Positions 16,702 through 25,691 of a stretch of DNA of 53,548 bases are shown in pieces. Each line of letters starts with the position of its first letter. The first letter of the stretch is position 1. A model generated the notes under the pieces. It was not told the origin of the DNA. It did not search any database and worked only from the letters and a program-made list of their open reading frames with translations. A program made the translations under genes and the position numbers. The stretch lies in contig NZ_QVQH01000030.1 of assembly GCF_003428645.1 (NCBI RefSeq), positions 1 through 53,548 on the forward strand, written 5' to 3'. This DNA is from Geodermatophilus marinus (GTDB taxonomy: Bacteria; Actinomycetota; Actinomycetes; Mycobacteriales; Geodermatophilaceae).

Positions 16702-16812
16702 GTGTTCCCCGGTACCGGCTCGGCCACGTGGGACCTGGTCCTGGAGATCGGCATCGCGGTCGTGCTGCTGATCACCCTGGTGCTGCTCTGGCGGAACTAC
16801 CGGGGCCGCTGA
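16702..16812 (+). CDS. 36-residue single-span membrane protein
   Basis: A 36-codon frame starts at GTG 16702 and ends at TGA 16810-16812. It has a short polar N-terminus (VFPGTGSATWDL), one hydrophobic span at about residues 13-30 (with IGIAVVLLITLVLLW) and a positive tail RNYRGR, suggesting an N-out/C-in single-pass protein. TACGCT at 16689-16694 ends 7 nt before the GTG, a leaderless pattern. The last 16 bp overlap the 3' end of the MFS gene on the other strand. I do not recognise a family. Ideal topology and promoter make it likely real. Confidence 0.65.
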   Translation: MFPGTGSATWDLVLEIGIAVVLLITLVLLWRNYRGR

Positions 16813-18068
16813 GCCGCCGCCGGCGTCCGCGCCCAGACGACGAGCAGCGGCACGACCAGCACCGCCGACACCGACGCCACCAGCCCGTAGCCGCCGAGGG
16901 CCAGCAGCGGACCGCCGACCACCCCGGCCAGCGCCGCGCCCAGCCCCATGAGCAGGTCCGTGCCGCCCTGCGCCGTCGGGCGCTGGCCCTCCCCCACCGC
17001 CTCGGTGACCAGCGTGGAGCCGGCGATCAGGCCGCAGGACCAGCCGAGCCCGAGCAGCAGCAGCCCCGCGCCGAGCTGCCAGGCCGCCCCGGGGGCGGCG
17101 GTCCCGGCCAGCGCGGCGGCGGCCAGGAGCAGGACGGCGGCGAGGGCCACGGTCGCGCGGCGGCCGGCCCGGTCGGCGAGCAGGCCGACGAGCGGCGAGA
17201 ACAGGTACATCCCGGCCACGTGCACGCTGATGACCAGGCCGATCACCCGCAGCGTCGTCCCCTCGTCGCCGCCGGCGTGCCCCATGTGCACCGGGGTCAT
17301 GACCATCACGCCGACCATGACCGCGTGCGAGACCACGACCGCGGTCAGCCCGAGCCGGCCACCGGGGTCGGCCCACACCGCGCGGAGCGCGGTGGTCGTC
17401 GCCCGGCGCGGGCGGGCGGGGGCCGTAGCGCCGTCCCCGCGCAGCCGGCGGGCCAGCAGCAGCGGGTCCGGCCGCAGCCCGGCGAGCAGCCCCAGGGCCA
17501 CGACGGCGAACACGGCCACCGCGACGACGAAGGCGCCGCCCAGCGGTGGCAGGCCGAGCGCGTCGCCGAGGTCGGCGCCCGGGCCGGCCAGGTTGGGCCC
17601 GAGCACGGAGCCCACCGTGGTGGCCCAGACGACCAGGGACAGCGCCCGGCCGCGGTGGGCGGGCTCGGCCAGGTCGGCGGCCGCGTAGCGGGCCTGCAGC
17701 CCGCAGGCGGTCGCGGCGCCGAAGGCGAAGAGCCCGACGAGCAGCAGCACCAGCGACGAGAGGACCGCCGCGACGACGGTGAGCAGGGACCCGGCGACGG
17801 CGACCGCGTAGCCGGCCGCCAGCCCCGCCCGCCGGCCGGCCCGGTCGCTGATCCGGGCCAGCGGGACGGCGAGGACGGCGGCCCCCAGCACCCCGGCGGT
17901 CTGGCCGAGCCCGGCGGCGGTGTCGGTGCCGGCGACGTCGCGGGCGAGCAGGCCGCCGACGGTGATACCGACGGTCACGCCCAGCCCGCCGAGGGCGACG
18001 CCGCCGCCGAGGACGCCGACGGTGCGGCGCTGGACCCGGGCGACGTCCGGCGCGGTCGTGGTGCTCAC
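16797..18068 (-). CDS. MFS transporter
   Basis: The 423-residue protein has 12 predicted membrane segments. The loop 2-3 signature is LARISDRAGRRAGLAAGY and its counterpart in the second half is GLLADRAGRRATVALA. The long central loop is Arg/Pro-rich. It resembles drug-efflux-type members, but the substrate cannot be read. It starts with GTG 7 nt after the stop of the acyl-CoA dehydrogenase gene, so the two are probably co-transcribed, and it ends overlapping a small membrane-protein gene on the opposite strand. Confidence 0.9.
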   Translation of the reverse strand: MSTTTAPDVARVQRRTVGVLGGGVALGGLGVTVGITVGGLLARDVAGTDTAAGLGQTAGVLGAAVLAVPLARISDRAGRRAGLAAGYAVAVAGSLLTVVAAVLSSLVLLLVGLFAFGAATACGLQARYAAADLAEPAHRGRALSLVVWATTVGSVLGPNLAGPGADLGDALGLPPLGGAFVVAVAVFAVVALGLLAGLRPDPLLLARRLRGDGATAPARPRRATTTALRAVWADPGGRLGLTAVVVSHAVMVGVMVMTPVHMGHAGGDEGTTLRVIGLVISVHVAGMYLFSPLVGLLADRAGRRATVALAAVLLLAAAALAGTAAPGAAWQLGAGLLLLGLGWSCGLIAGSTLVTEAVGEGQRPTAQGGTDLLMGLGAALAGVVGGPLLALGGYGLVASVSAVLVVPLLVVWARTPAAAQRPR

Positions 18069-18075
18069 GGGGACC

Positions 18076-19221
18076 TCACAGCCCCATCGAGCGGCCGATG
18101 ATCTCCCGCATGATCTCGTTGGTGCCGCCGTAGATGGGCTGGATGCGGGCGTCGCGCCAGGCCTTGGAGACCGGGTACTCGTCCATGTAGCCGTAGCCGC
18201 CGTGCAGCTGCAGGCAGCGGTCGGCGACCTTGTTCTGCAGCTCGGTGGTCCAGTACTTCGCCATCGCCGCGTCCACGGGGGTCAGGTCGCCGGCGTCGAG
18301 CTGCCGGATGCACTCGTCGACGAAGGTGCGCGCGACGGTGACCTCGGTCTGCAGCTCGGCGAGGACGAACCGGCTGTTCTGGAAGCTGCCCACCGGCCGC
18401 CCGAAGGCGGTGCGGGAGGTGACGTACTCGACGGTCTGCGCCAGCACCGTCTCGGCCGCCGCCACCGCGCTGACGGCGATCGACAGCCGCTCCTGCGGCA
18501 GGTTCTCCATCAGGTGGGCGAAGCCGCGGTTCTCGGTGCCCAGCAGGTTCTCGGCCGGGACCCGGACGTCGTCGAAGAACAGCTCGGCGGTGTCCTGGGC
18601 CTTGAGGCCCACCTTGGCGAGGTTGCGGCCGCGGGTGAAGCCCGGGGTGCCCCGCTCCACCACGAGCAGGCTGGTGCCCTTCGCGCCCGGGGCGTCGGGG
18701 TCGGTGCGGGCGACGACGACGACGAGGTCGGCGTTGATGCCGTTGGTGATGAAGGTCTTGGTGCCGTTGAGCACCCAGCCCTCGCCGTCCCGGCGGGCCG
18801 TCGTCCGGATGCCCTGCAGGTCGCTGCCGGCGGCCGGCTCGGTCATCGCGATGGCGGTGATCAGCTCTCCGCTGCAGAACCGCGGCAGCCAGCGCCGTTT
18901 CTGCTCCTCGGTGCCGAGGTCGCGCAGGTAGGGGCCGACGACGTCGTTGTGCAGGGAGAACCCCACGCCGGTGGCGCCCACCCGCATGAGCTCCTCGTCG
19001 ACCACCGCGAGGTAGCGGAAGTCGCGCACCCCGCCGCCGCCGAAGCGCTCCTCCTGGTCCGTGCCCAGCAGCCCCTGCGCGCCGGCGGAGGTCCACACGT
19101 CGCGGGGCACGATGCCGTCGGCCTCCCACCGGTCGTGGAAGGGGACGACGGTCTTCTCCGCCCACGCCCGGACCGTGGCCCGGAAGTCCTCGTGCTCGGC
19201 CTCGTACAGCGATCGGCGCAT
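18076..19221 (-). CDS. acyl-CoA dehydrogenase, long-chain type (FadE20-like)
   Basis: This FAD enzyme catalyses the first step of fatty-acyl-CoA beta-oxidation. The 381-residue protein has the FAD/substrate motif AIAMTEPAAGSDLQGI, WVLNGTKTFITNG, and the C-terminal LQLHGGYGYMDEYPVSKAWRDARIQ run's usual FAD contacts. It ends PIYGGTNEIMREIIGRS, nearly the mammalian LCAD ending, where Gly replaces the MCAD catalytic Glu and the base lies on another helix. FadE20 (Rv2724c) is also in this neighbourhood in M. tuberculosis. A -10-like CACACT lies 7 nt before the ATG. Confidence 0.92.
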   Translation of the reverse strand: MRRSLYEAEHEDFRATVRAWAEKTVVPFHDRWEADGIVPRDVWTSAGAQGLLGTDQEERFGGGGVRDFRYLAVVDEELMRVGATGVGFSLHNDVVGPYLRDLGTEEQKRRWLPRFCSGELITAIAMTEPAAGSDLQGIRTTARRDGEGWVLNGTKTFITNGINADLVVVVARTDPDAPGAKGTSLLVVERGTPGFTRGRNLAKVGLKAQDTAELFFDDVRVPAENLLGTENRGFAHLMENLPQERLSIAVSAVAAAETVLAQTVEYVTSRTAFGRPVGSFQNSRFVLAELQTEVTVARTFVDECIRQLDAGDLTPVDAAMAKYWTTELQNKVADRCLQLHGGYGYMDEYPVSKAWRDARIQPIYGGTNEIMREIIGRSMGL

Positions 19222-19323
19222 ACCCGGGAGTGTGCCGCAGGGCACCGGCTCCCCGGGACCCGTCCGCCGGACGGGGGGACCGTGGCGCGGCGGAACGTCG
19301 TACCCCGGGGCGACACTGGCAGC

Positions 19324-22300
19324 GTGCCGACCCGCCCGAGCCCGCTGGAGCGCTTCTCCGAGCCCACCCGCGCGTGGTTCACCGGCGCGTTCGCCGAGCC
19401 GACGGCCGCGCAGGAGGGCGCCTGGCGGGCGATCAGCAGCGGCGGGCACGCGCTGGTGGTCGCGCCCACCGGCTCGGGGAAGACGCTGGCGGCGTTCCTG
19501 TGGTCGCTCGACCGGCTGGCGTCGTCCCCACCGCCGGCCGACGAGCAGGCGCGCTGCCGCGTCCTCTACGTGTCCCCCCTCAAGGCGCTGGCCGTCGACG
19601 TCGAGCGCAACCTGCGGGCCCCGCTGGCCGGCATCGGCCAGGCCGCCCTGCGGCTCGGGCTGGAGCGGCCCGGCATCCGGGTCGCGATCCGCTCCGGCGA
19701 CACCCCGGCCGACGAGCGCCGCGCCTTCACCCGCCGGCCCAGCGACATCCTCATCACCACGCCCGAGTCGCTGTTCCTCATGCTGACCAGCTCGGCCCGC
19801 GAGGCGCTGCGCGGCGTCGAGACGGTGATCGTCGACGAGGTGCACGCCGTCGCCGACACCAAGCGCGGCGCCCACCTGGCGGTCTCCCTCGACCGGCTCG
19901 ACGAGCTGCTGGAGCGGCCGGCCCAGCGGATCGGCCTGTCGGCGACGGTGCGCCCGGTCGAGGAGGTGGCCGCCTTCCTGGCCGGGGGCCGCCCGGTCGA
20001 GGTCGTGGCCCCCGGGTCGGCCAAGGAGTGGGACCTCACGGTCGTCGTCCCGGTCGAGGACATGAGCACGCTCGGCCAGCCCACCGGCGAGCTGGAGGGC
20101 TCGGCGGCCGGCGCGCAGCCGCGGACCTCGATCTGGCCGGCGGTCGAGGAGCGGGTGCTGGACCTGGTGCAGGCCGCCCGCAGCACCATCGTGTTCGCCA
20201 ACTCCCGCCGGCTGGCCGAGCGGCTGACCAGCCGGCTCAACGAGCTGGCCTACGAGCGGGCCACCGGCGAGACCGTCCCGCCCGGCACCAACGCCGCCGC
20301 CCTCATGGCCCAGGCCGGCTCCGGCGGCGGGGTGCCCGAGGGGGTGGCGCCGGTGGCCGCCGCCCACCACGGCTCGGTGTCCCGCGAGCAGCGGGCGGTG
20401 GTCGAGGAGGCGCTGAAGTCCGGCCGGCTGCCGGCGGTGGTGGCCACGTCCTCCCTCGAGCTCGGCATCGACATGGGCGCGGTCGACCTCGTGGTCCAGG
20501 TCGAGGCCCCGCCGACGGTCGCCTCGGGGCTGCAGCGGGTCGGCCGCGCCGGCCACCAGGTCGGGGCGGTCAGCCGCGGGGTGCTCTTCCCGAAGTACCG
20601 CGGCGACCTGGTGCAGTGCGCGCTGGTCGCCGAGCGGATGCGCGCCGGGGCCATCGAGTCGGTCCGCTACCTGCGCAACCCGCTCGACGTGCTGGCCCAG
20701 CAGGTGGTGGCGATCGTCAGCGAGCGGCCGCGCACCGTCGACGAGGTGGGCGCCCTCGTGCGCCGCTCGGCACCGTTCGCCGCGCTGCCCGAGTCCGCGC
20801 TGCACGCGGTCCTGGACATGCTGGCCGGCCGCTACCCCTCCGACGCCTTCGCCGAGCTGCGGCCCCGGCTGACCTGGGACCGCGTCACCGACACCCTGAC
20901 CGCCCGCGGCGGCGCGCAGCGCCTGGCGGTCACCAGCGGCGGCACGATCCCCGACCGCGGTCTGTTCGGCGTCTTCCTCGTCGGCGGCGAGGGGGCCGGC
21001 GGGCGGCGGGTCGGCGAGCTCGACGAGGAGATGGTCTACGAGTCCCGGGTCGGCGACGTCTTCCTGCTCGGCTCCTCCTCGTGGCGGATCGAGGAGATCA
21101 CCCACGACCGGGTGCTGGTCTCCCCCGCCCCCGGACAGCCCGGGAAGATGCCGTTCTGGCACGGCGACGCCCCCGGGCGCCCGCTGGAGCTGGGCCGCGC
21201 GCTGGGTGCCTTCCTCCGCGAGGTGGGCGCGGCGACGCCCGAGGCCGGGCTGGAGCGGGCCCGGGCGGCGGGCCTGGACGAGTGGGGCGCGGCCAACCTG
21301 CTCGCCTACCTGGCCGAGCAGAAGCAGGCCACCGGGCACCTGCCCGACGACCGCACACTGCTGGTCGAGCGGTTCCGCGACGAGCTCGGTGACTGGCGGC
21401 TGGTCGTGCACTCGCCCTTCGGGGCGCAGGTCAACGCCCCGTGGGCGCTGGTGCTGGCCGCGCGGCTGCGGGAGCGCTACGGCGTGGACGTGGCCTCCAT
21501 GCACTCCGACGACGGCATCGTCCTGCGGCTGCCCGACACGACCGGCGAGCCGCCGGAGGCCGACCTCGCCGTCCTCGACCCGGACGACGTCGAGCGGGAG
21601 GTGACCGCGGAGGTCGGCAACTCGGCGCTGTTCGCCAGCCGGTTCCGCGAGTGCGCCGCGCGCGCCCTGCTGCTGCCCCGCCGCGACCCGCGCCGCCGCA
21701 CCCCGCTGTGGCAGCAGCGGCAGCGGGCCGCCCAGCTGCTGTCGGTGGCCGCCGAGTTCCCCGGCTTCCCCATCACGCTGGAGGCCGCCCGCGAGGTGCT
21801 GCAGGACGTCTACGACGTGCCCGGGCTGGTCGAGCTGATGCGCGACGTGCGGGCCCGCCGGGTGCGGGTCGCCGACGTCCAGACCCAGACCGCCTCGCCG
21901 TTCGCCCAGTCGCTGCTGTTCGGCTACGTCGGCCAGTTCCTCTATGAGGGCGACGCCCCGCTGGCCGAGCGGCGGGCGCAGGCCCTCGCGCTGGACTCCG
22001 GCCTGCTCGCCGAGCTGCTCGGCCGCTCGGAGCTGCGGGAGCTGCTCGACGCCGACGCGATGGCCGAGATCGAGCGGGAGCTGCAGCGGCTGCCCGCCGA
22101 GCGCCACCCCCGCGACGTCGACGGCGCCGCGGACCTCCTGCGCGTGCTCGGCGACCTCACGCCCGCCGAGGCGGCCGCGCGGGGGGTGCCGCGGGAGTGG
22201 CTCGACGAGCTGGTCGCCGCCCGACGGGCGCTGCAGGTGCGCATCGCCGGCGAGGAGCGCTTCGTCGCGATCGAGGACGCCGGCCGGCTGCGCGACGCCC

Positions 22301-23961
22301 TCGGCACGGCGCTGCCGGTCGGCGTGCCCGAGGTCTTCACCGAGCCGGTCGCCGACCCCCTCGGGGACGTCGTGGGCCGCTACGCCCGCACCCACGGCCC
22401 CTTCCTCCCCAGCGAGGTCGCGCGGCGGCTGGGTCTCGGGGTCGCCGTGGTCACCGCCACCCTGCAGCGGCTCACCGGCACCGGCCGGCTGGTCACCGGG
22501 GAGTTCCGGCCCGGCGGCACCGGCCAGGAGTGGTGCGACGCCGAGGTGCTGCGGTCGGTCCGCCGGCGCAGCCTGGCCCGGCTGCGCCAGGAGGTGGAGC
22601 CGGTGCCGGTCGACGCGCTGGCCCGGTTCACGCCGTCCTGGCAGTCGGTCGGCAGCCGGCTGCGCGGTCCGGACGGCGTGCTGGCGGTCGTGGAGCAGCT
22701 CGCCGGCGCCCTCGTCCCGGCCAGCGCCCTGGAGACCCTCGTGCTGCCGTCGCGGGTGCGCGACTACGCGCCGGCGATGCTCGACGAGCTGACCAGCGCC
22801 GGGGAGGTACTGTGGTGCGGCGCCGGGGGGCTGCCCGGCGGGGACGGCTGGGTGAGCCTGGTGCCCGCCGACCTCGCCCCGCTGCTGCTGCCGGACGCCC
22901 TGGAGGTGCCCGAGGCCGGCGGCCCGGTGCTCGACGTCCTGGCCGGCGGGCAGGCGCTGTTCTTCCGCGGGCTCTCGGACCTGCTCGGCTCGACCGACGA
23001 CGCGGCGCTGGCCGACCTGGTCTGGGACCTCGTGTGGGCCGGGCGGCTCACCAACGACACCCTGGCCCCGCTGCGGACCCGGCTCTCGGGCGGCGGCACG
23101 CACCGCAGCCGGCCCGCCGCGCCGCGGGCCCGGCTCGACCGCACCCGGTACGGCCGGGCGCGGCCGGGCCGGCCGGCCATGCCCACGCGCACCGGGCCGC
23201 CCACGGTGGCCGGGCGCTGGTCGCGGCTGCCCGACCGCGAGACCGAGCCGACCCGCCGCGCCACCGCCCGCGCGGAGGCGCTGCTGGAGCGGCACGGCGT
23301 GCTGACCCGCGGCGCGGTCACCGCCGAGCAGGTGCCCGGCGGCTTCTCCGCGGTGTACCCGGTGCTGCGGGCCTTCGAGGACAACGGCCGGGCCCGCCGC
23401 GGGTACTTCGTCGAGACGCTCGGCGCCGCCCAGTTCGGCACCCCCGGGTCGGTGGACCGGCTGCGCGGCTTCGCCTCGCCCGACCGCCCGCCGCAGGGAG
23501 CCGTGGTGCTGGCCGCCACGGACCCGGCCAACGTCTACGGGGCGGCGCTGCCGTGGCCCGAGCGCGGGGGCGCGGCCGGGGGGGAGGGCGCCGCGCAGGT
23601 CGCCGTGGACGCCGCGGTGGACGTCGGTGAGGGCGGCGTGCAGCGGGCCGGCGGCGAGCGGCGCGGCGGCAACGGGCACCGGGCCGGGCGCAAGGCCGGG
23701 TCGCTGGTCGTCCTGGTCGCCGGCGAGCTGGTGCTCTACGTCGAGCGGGGCGGCAAGAGCCTGCTGTCCTGGACCGAGGAGGAGACCGTGCTCAAGGAGG
23801 CGGCCACGGCGCTCTCCGGCGCGGTCGCCGCCGGCGCGCTGGGCCGGATGGTGGTGCAGAAGGCCGACGGCGCCTCGGTGCACGAGTCGACGCCGCTGTC
23901 GGCCGCGCTCCAGGCGGCCGGGTTCGCCGCCACCCCGCGGGGGCTCCGGCTGCGCGGCTGA
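19324..23961 (+). CDS. lhr: large Lhr-type DNA/RNA helicase
   Basis: Lhr is a superfamily 2, 3'-5' ATP-dependent helicase linked to DNA repair. The product is 1,545 residues, full length for Lhr. It has Walker A APTGSGKT (47-54), DEVH box VIVDEVHAVADTKRG, motif III GLSATVRP, and motifs V/VI SSLELGIDMGAVDLVVQVEAP and GLQRVGRAGHQ. Winged-helix and beta-barrel regions follow, then the long C-terminal domain. The GTG at 19324 is set by GACACT (19312-19317) 6 nt before it and by the conserved N-terminus. lhr and nei are also neighbours in M. tuberculosis (Rv3296-Rv3297). Confidence 0.94.
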   Translation: MPTRPSPLERFSEPTRAWFTGAFAEPTAAQEGAWRAISSGGHALVVAPTGSGKTLAAFLWSLDRLASSPPPADEQARCRVLYVSPLKALAVDVERNLRAPLAGIGQAALRLGLERPGIRVAIRSGDTPADERRAFTRRPSDILITTPESLFLMLTSSAREALRGVETVIVDEVHAVADTKRGAHLAVSLDRLDELLERPAQRIGLSATVRPVEEVAAFLAGGRPVEVVAPGSAKEWDLTVVVPVEDMSTLGQPTGELEGSAAGAQPRTSIWPAVEERVLDLVQAARSTIVFANSRRLAERLTSRLNELAYERATGETVPPGTNAAALMAQAGSGGGVPEGVAPVAAAHHGSVSREQRAVVEEALKSGRLPAVVATSSLELGIDMGAVDLVVQVEAPPTVASGLQRVGRAGHQVGAVSRGVLFPKYRGDLVQCALVAERMRAGAIESVRYLRNPLDVLAQQVVAIVSERPRTVDEVGALVRRSAPFAALPESALHAVLDMLAGRYPSDAFAELRPRLTWDRVTDTLTARGGAQRLAVTSGGTIPDRGLFGVFLVGGEGAGGRRVGELDEEMVYESRVGDVFLLGSSSWRIEEITHDRVLVSPAPGQPGKMPFWHGDAPGRPLELGRALGAFLREVGAATPEAGLERARAAGLDEWGAANLLAYLAEQKQATGHLPDDRTLLVERFRDELGDWRLVVHSPFGAQVNAPWALVLAARLRERYGVDVASMHSDDGIVLRLPDTTGEPPEADLAVLDPDDVEREVTAEVGNSALFASRFRECAARALLLPRRDPRRRTPLWQQRQRAAQLLSVAAEFPGFPITLEAAREVLQDVYDVPGLVELMRDVRARRVRVADVQTQTASPFAQSLLFGYVGQFLYEGDAPLAERRAQALALDSGLLAELLGRSELRELLDADAMAEIERELQRLPAERHPRDVDGAADLLRVLGDLTPAEAAARGVPREWLDELVAARRALQVRIAGEERFVAIEDAGRLRDALGTALPVGVPEVFTEPVADPLGDVVGRYARTHGPFLPSEVARRLGLGVAVVTATLQRLTGTGRLVTGEFRPGGTGQEWCDAEVLRSVRRRSLARLRQEVEPVPVDALARFTPSWQSVGSRLRGPDGVLAVVEQLAGALVPASALETLVLPSRVRDYAPAMLDELTSAGEVLWCGAGGLPGGDGWVSLVPADLAPLLLPDALEVPEAGGPVLDVLAGGQALFFRGLSDLLGSTDDAALADLVWDLVWAGRLTNDTLAPLRTRLSGGGTHRSRPAAPRARLDRTRYGRARPGRPAMPTRTGPPTVAGRWSRLPDRETEPTRRATARAEALLERHGVLTRGAVTAEQVPGGFSAVYPVLRAFEDNGRARRGYFVETLGAAQFGTPGSVDRLRGFASPDRPPQGAVVLAATDPANVYGAALPWPERGGAAGGEGAAQVAVDAAVDVGEGGVQRAGGERRGGNGHRAGRKAGSLVVLVAGELVLYVERGGKSLLSWTEEETVLKEAATALSGAVAAGALGRMVVQKADGASVHESTPLSAALQAAGFAATPRGLRLRG

Positions 23962-24006
23962 CCTCGTCGCCGGGACCGTGCCCGTGCCGGCACCGGCTCC
24001 GTCGGG

Positions 24007-24663
24007 TCAGCGGCGCCCGCGCAGCCAGGGGGCGAACCACCGGGTCAGCCGGGGCATGATGACCTGCCCCAGCAGCACGACGACGACCGTGGCCGACAGC
24101 AGCAGCCGGGCCGGCAGCGGCCAGGAGACCAGCCACGGTCCGAGCAGCAGCTGGAACGCCAGGGTGATGGTGAAGACGGCGGCGATGGTGAGCAGCGTGA
24201 GCCGCCAGCGCGGGCCCGGCCGCGGCGGGGTGAGCGCGGTGAAGAAGCTGTCGAGGCCCGCCACCCGGGCGTAGTCGGCGCTCTCGGCCAGGTGCTCGAC
24301 CCGCTCGAGGGCGGCCTGCCGCTCGGGTGAGCGCTCCCAGCGGGCCAGGGACTCGCCGTCGGCGAACCGGTACACCAGGTGGTAGCGGTCGGAGCCCGGC
24401 CCGGGCCGCAGCAGGCTGGTGCCCAGGTTGCCGGGGAAGGCCCCGGCCAGGCCGAGGACCTCGGCGGCCCACTGCTCGAACGCCGCCCGCTGGTCGGGGC
24501 GCACGTCACGGGCCACGGTCACCGTGACCGGCTCGGCGACCGCGGCGACGTGGGCGGGGGCGATGGCACCGGAGGCGGCACCGGAGGCGGCACCGGAGGC
24601 GGCACCGGAGGCGGCACCGGAGGCGGCACCGGCCGGCGTGCTGGGCTCGGGACGTCGGGGCAC
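24007..24663 (-). CDS. antibiotic biosynthesis monooxygenase-like protein with C-terminal membrane anchor
   Basis: The product is about 218 residues. A low-complexity N-terminus contains GAAS repeats, then an ABM-type ferredoxin-like domain (VTVTVARDVRPDQRAAFEQWAAEV; YHLVYRFADGESLARWERS), then two hydrophobic membrane segments (WRLTLLTIAAVFTITLAFQL and LLLSATVVVVLLGQVIM) and a basic tail. This ABM plus two-span layout occurs in uncharacterised actinobacterial proteins. The start is uncertain: GTG at 24663 is chosen, as the ATG at 24783 would reach almost to the nei start. The gene is antisense between lhr and nei. Confidence 0.75.
   Translation of the reverse strand: MPRRPEPSTPAGAASGAASGAASGAASGAASGAIAPAHVAAVAEPVTVTVARDVRPDQRAAFEQWAAEVLGLAGAFPGNLGTSLLRPGPGSDRYHLVYRFADGESLARWERSPERQAALERVEHLAESADYARVAGLDSFFTALTPPRPGPRWRLTLLTIAAVFTITLAFQLLLGPWLVSWPLPARLLLSATVVVVLLGQVIMPRLTRWFAPWLRGRR
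24571..24630. repeat. five perfect 12-bp tandem repeats
   Basis: GGAGGCGGCACC is repeated five times without mismatch, plus a partial GGCACC just before. On the minus strand it encodes GAAS units near the N-terminus of the ABM-like protein. The unit keeps the frame, so copy number may vary between strains. Confidence 0.95.
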
Positions 24664-24791
24664 GCAGGGTCCAGCGCCGCGACCGGCCCGGCCCTTCCCG
24701 GCCCTCGGGTGACCTGGCTCGCCCCGGCCCCGTCCTCCCCCGCCGGCGCGCGGCGGTGCCCCGCTCCGGGCCGCGGGGGACACTGGGCCCC

Positions 24792-25646
24792 GTGCCCGAG
24801 GGAGACACCGTCTGGCTGGCCGCGAAGCGGATGAACACCGCGCTCGCCGGTGCCCGGCTGCGCCGCGGCGAGCTGCGGGTCCCCCAGCTGGCCGCCACCG
24901 ACCTCGCCGGGCGGACGGTCGCGGAGGTGGTGCCGCGCGGCAAGCACCTGCTCACCCGCTTCACCGACGGCTGGACGCTGCGCACGCATTACCGCATGGA
25001 CGGCTCCTGGCACATCTACCGGCACGGCGCCCGGTGGCGCGGGGGCCCGGCGTTCTCCATCCGCGCGGTCCTGGCCACCGACCGGTGGGACTGCGTCGGC
25101 TACCGGCTGCACGACGTCGCCCTGGTGCCCACCACCCAGGAGGACACCGTCGTCGGGCACCTCGGCCCCGACGTGCTCGGCCCCGACTGGGACCTCGACG
25201 AGGCGCTGCGCCGGCTGCGCTCCCACCCGGACGAGCAGATCGGGGTCGCGATCCTCGACCAGCGGAACCTGTGCGGCCCGGGGAACCTCTACAAGGTCGA
25301 GGGGCTGTTCGTCTGCGGCGTCCACCCGTGGATGCGGGTGGCCGACGTCGCGGACCTCCCCGGGCTGGTCGAGCGCACCCGGGCGCTGATGCTCGCCAAC
25401 CGCGACCGCCCCGAGCAGAGCACCACCGGCGACCTGCGCCGCGGCCGCGACCACTGGGTCTACGGCCGCAAGGACCGCCCCTGCTACCGCTGCGGCACGC
25501 CGGTCCTGCGCGGCGACCAGGGCCCCGACCTGCAGGAACGGATCACCTACTGGTGCCCCACCTGCCAGGCCACCGACGCCCCCGTCGACCCGCGGGCCCG
25601 CACCGGGGAGCCGGACCACCCGCCCCCGCTGGCCGGCGCCCACTGA
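24792..25646 (+). CDS. nei: endonuclease VIII-type DNA glycosylase/AP lyase
   Basis: Nei removes oxidised pyrimidines and cleaves AP sites. In this Fpg/Nei fold Pro2 is the nucleophile and Glu3 a catalytic acid, so the protein must begin (M)PEGDT, which fixes the GTG at 24792. The 284 residues include the H2TH region (DQRNLCGPGNLYKVEGLFVCGVHP) and a C-terminal zinc finger CYRCGTP...YWCPTCQ. GACACT (24779-24784) ends 7 nt before the start. With lhr it forms a conserved actinobacterial repair neighbourhood. Confidence 0.95.
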   Translation: MPEGDTVWLAAKRMNTALAGARLRRGELRVPQLAATDLAGRTVAEVVPRGKHLLTRFTDGWTLRTHYRMDGSWHIYRHGARWRGGPAFSIRAVLATDRWDCVGYRLHDVALVPTTQEDTVVGHLGPDVLGPDWDLDEALRRLRSHPDEQIGVAILDQRNLCGPGNLYKVEGLFVCGVHPWMRVADVADLPGLVERTRALMLANRDRPEQSTTGDLRRGRDHWVYGRKDRPCYRCGTPVLRGDQGPDLQERITYWCPTCQATDAPVDPRARTGEPDHPPPLAGAH

Positions 25647-25691
25647 GGAGGTGCTGCCCCCGCTGCGGACGCCGGCGGCGGGCCGGACGGC

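Noticed and set aside
18076..23883. 1,935-codon minus-strand frame opposite lhr
   Set aside because: Low-complexity Gly/Ala/Arg/His shadow of lhr. Only its last 381 codons are the true acyl-CoA dehydrogenase.
17920..23961. 2,013-codon plus-strand frame around lhr
   Set aside because: Only the part from GTG 19324 is Lhr-like. The upstream third is an antisense shadow of the acyl-CoA dehydrogenase and MFS genes.
24571..24630. Short regular repeats as a possible CRISPR array
   Set aside because: The 12-bp units are directly adjacent with no spacers and encode a GAAS peptide repeat.
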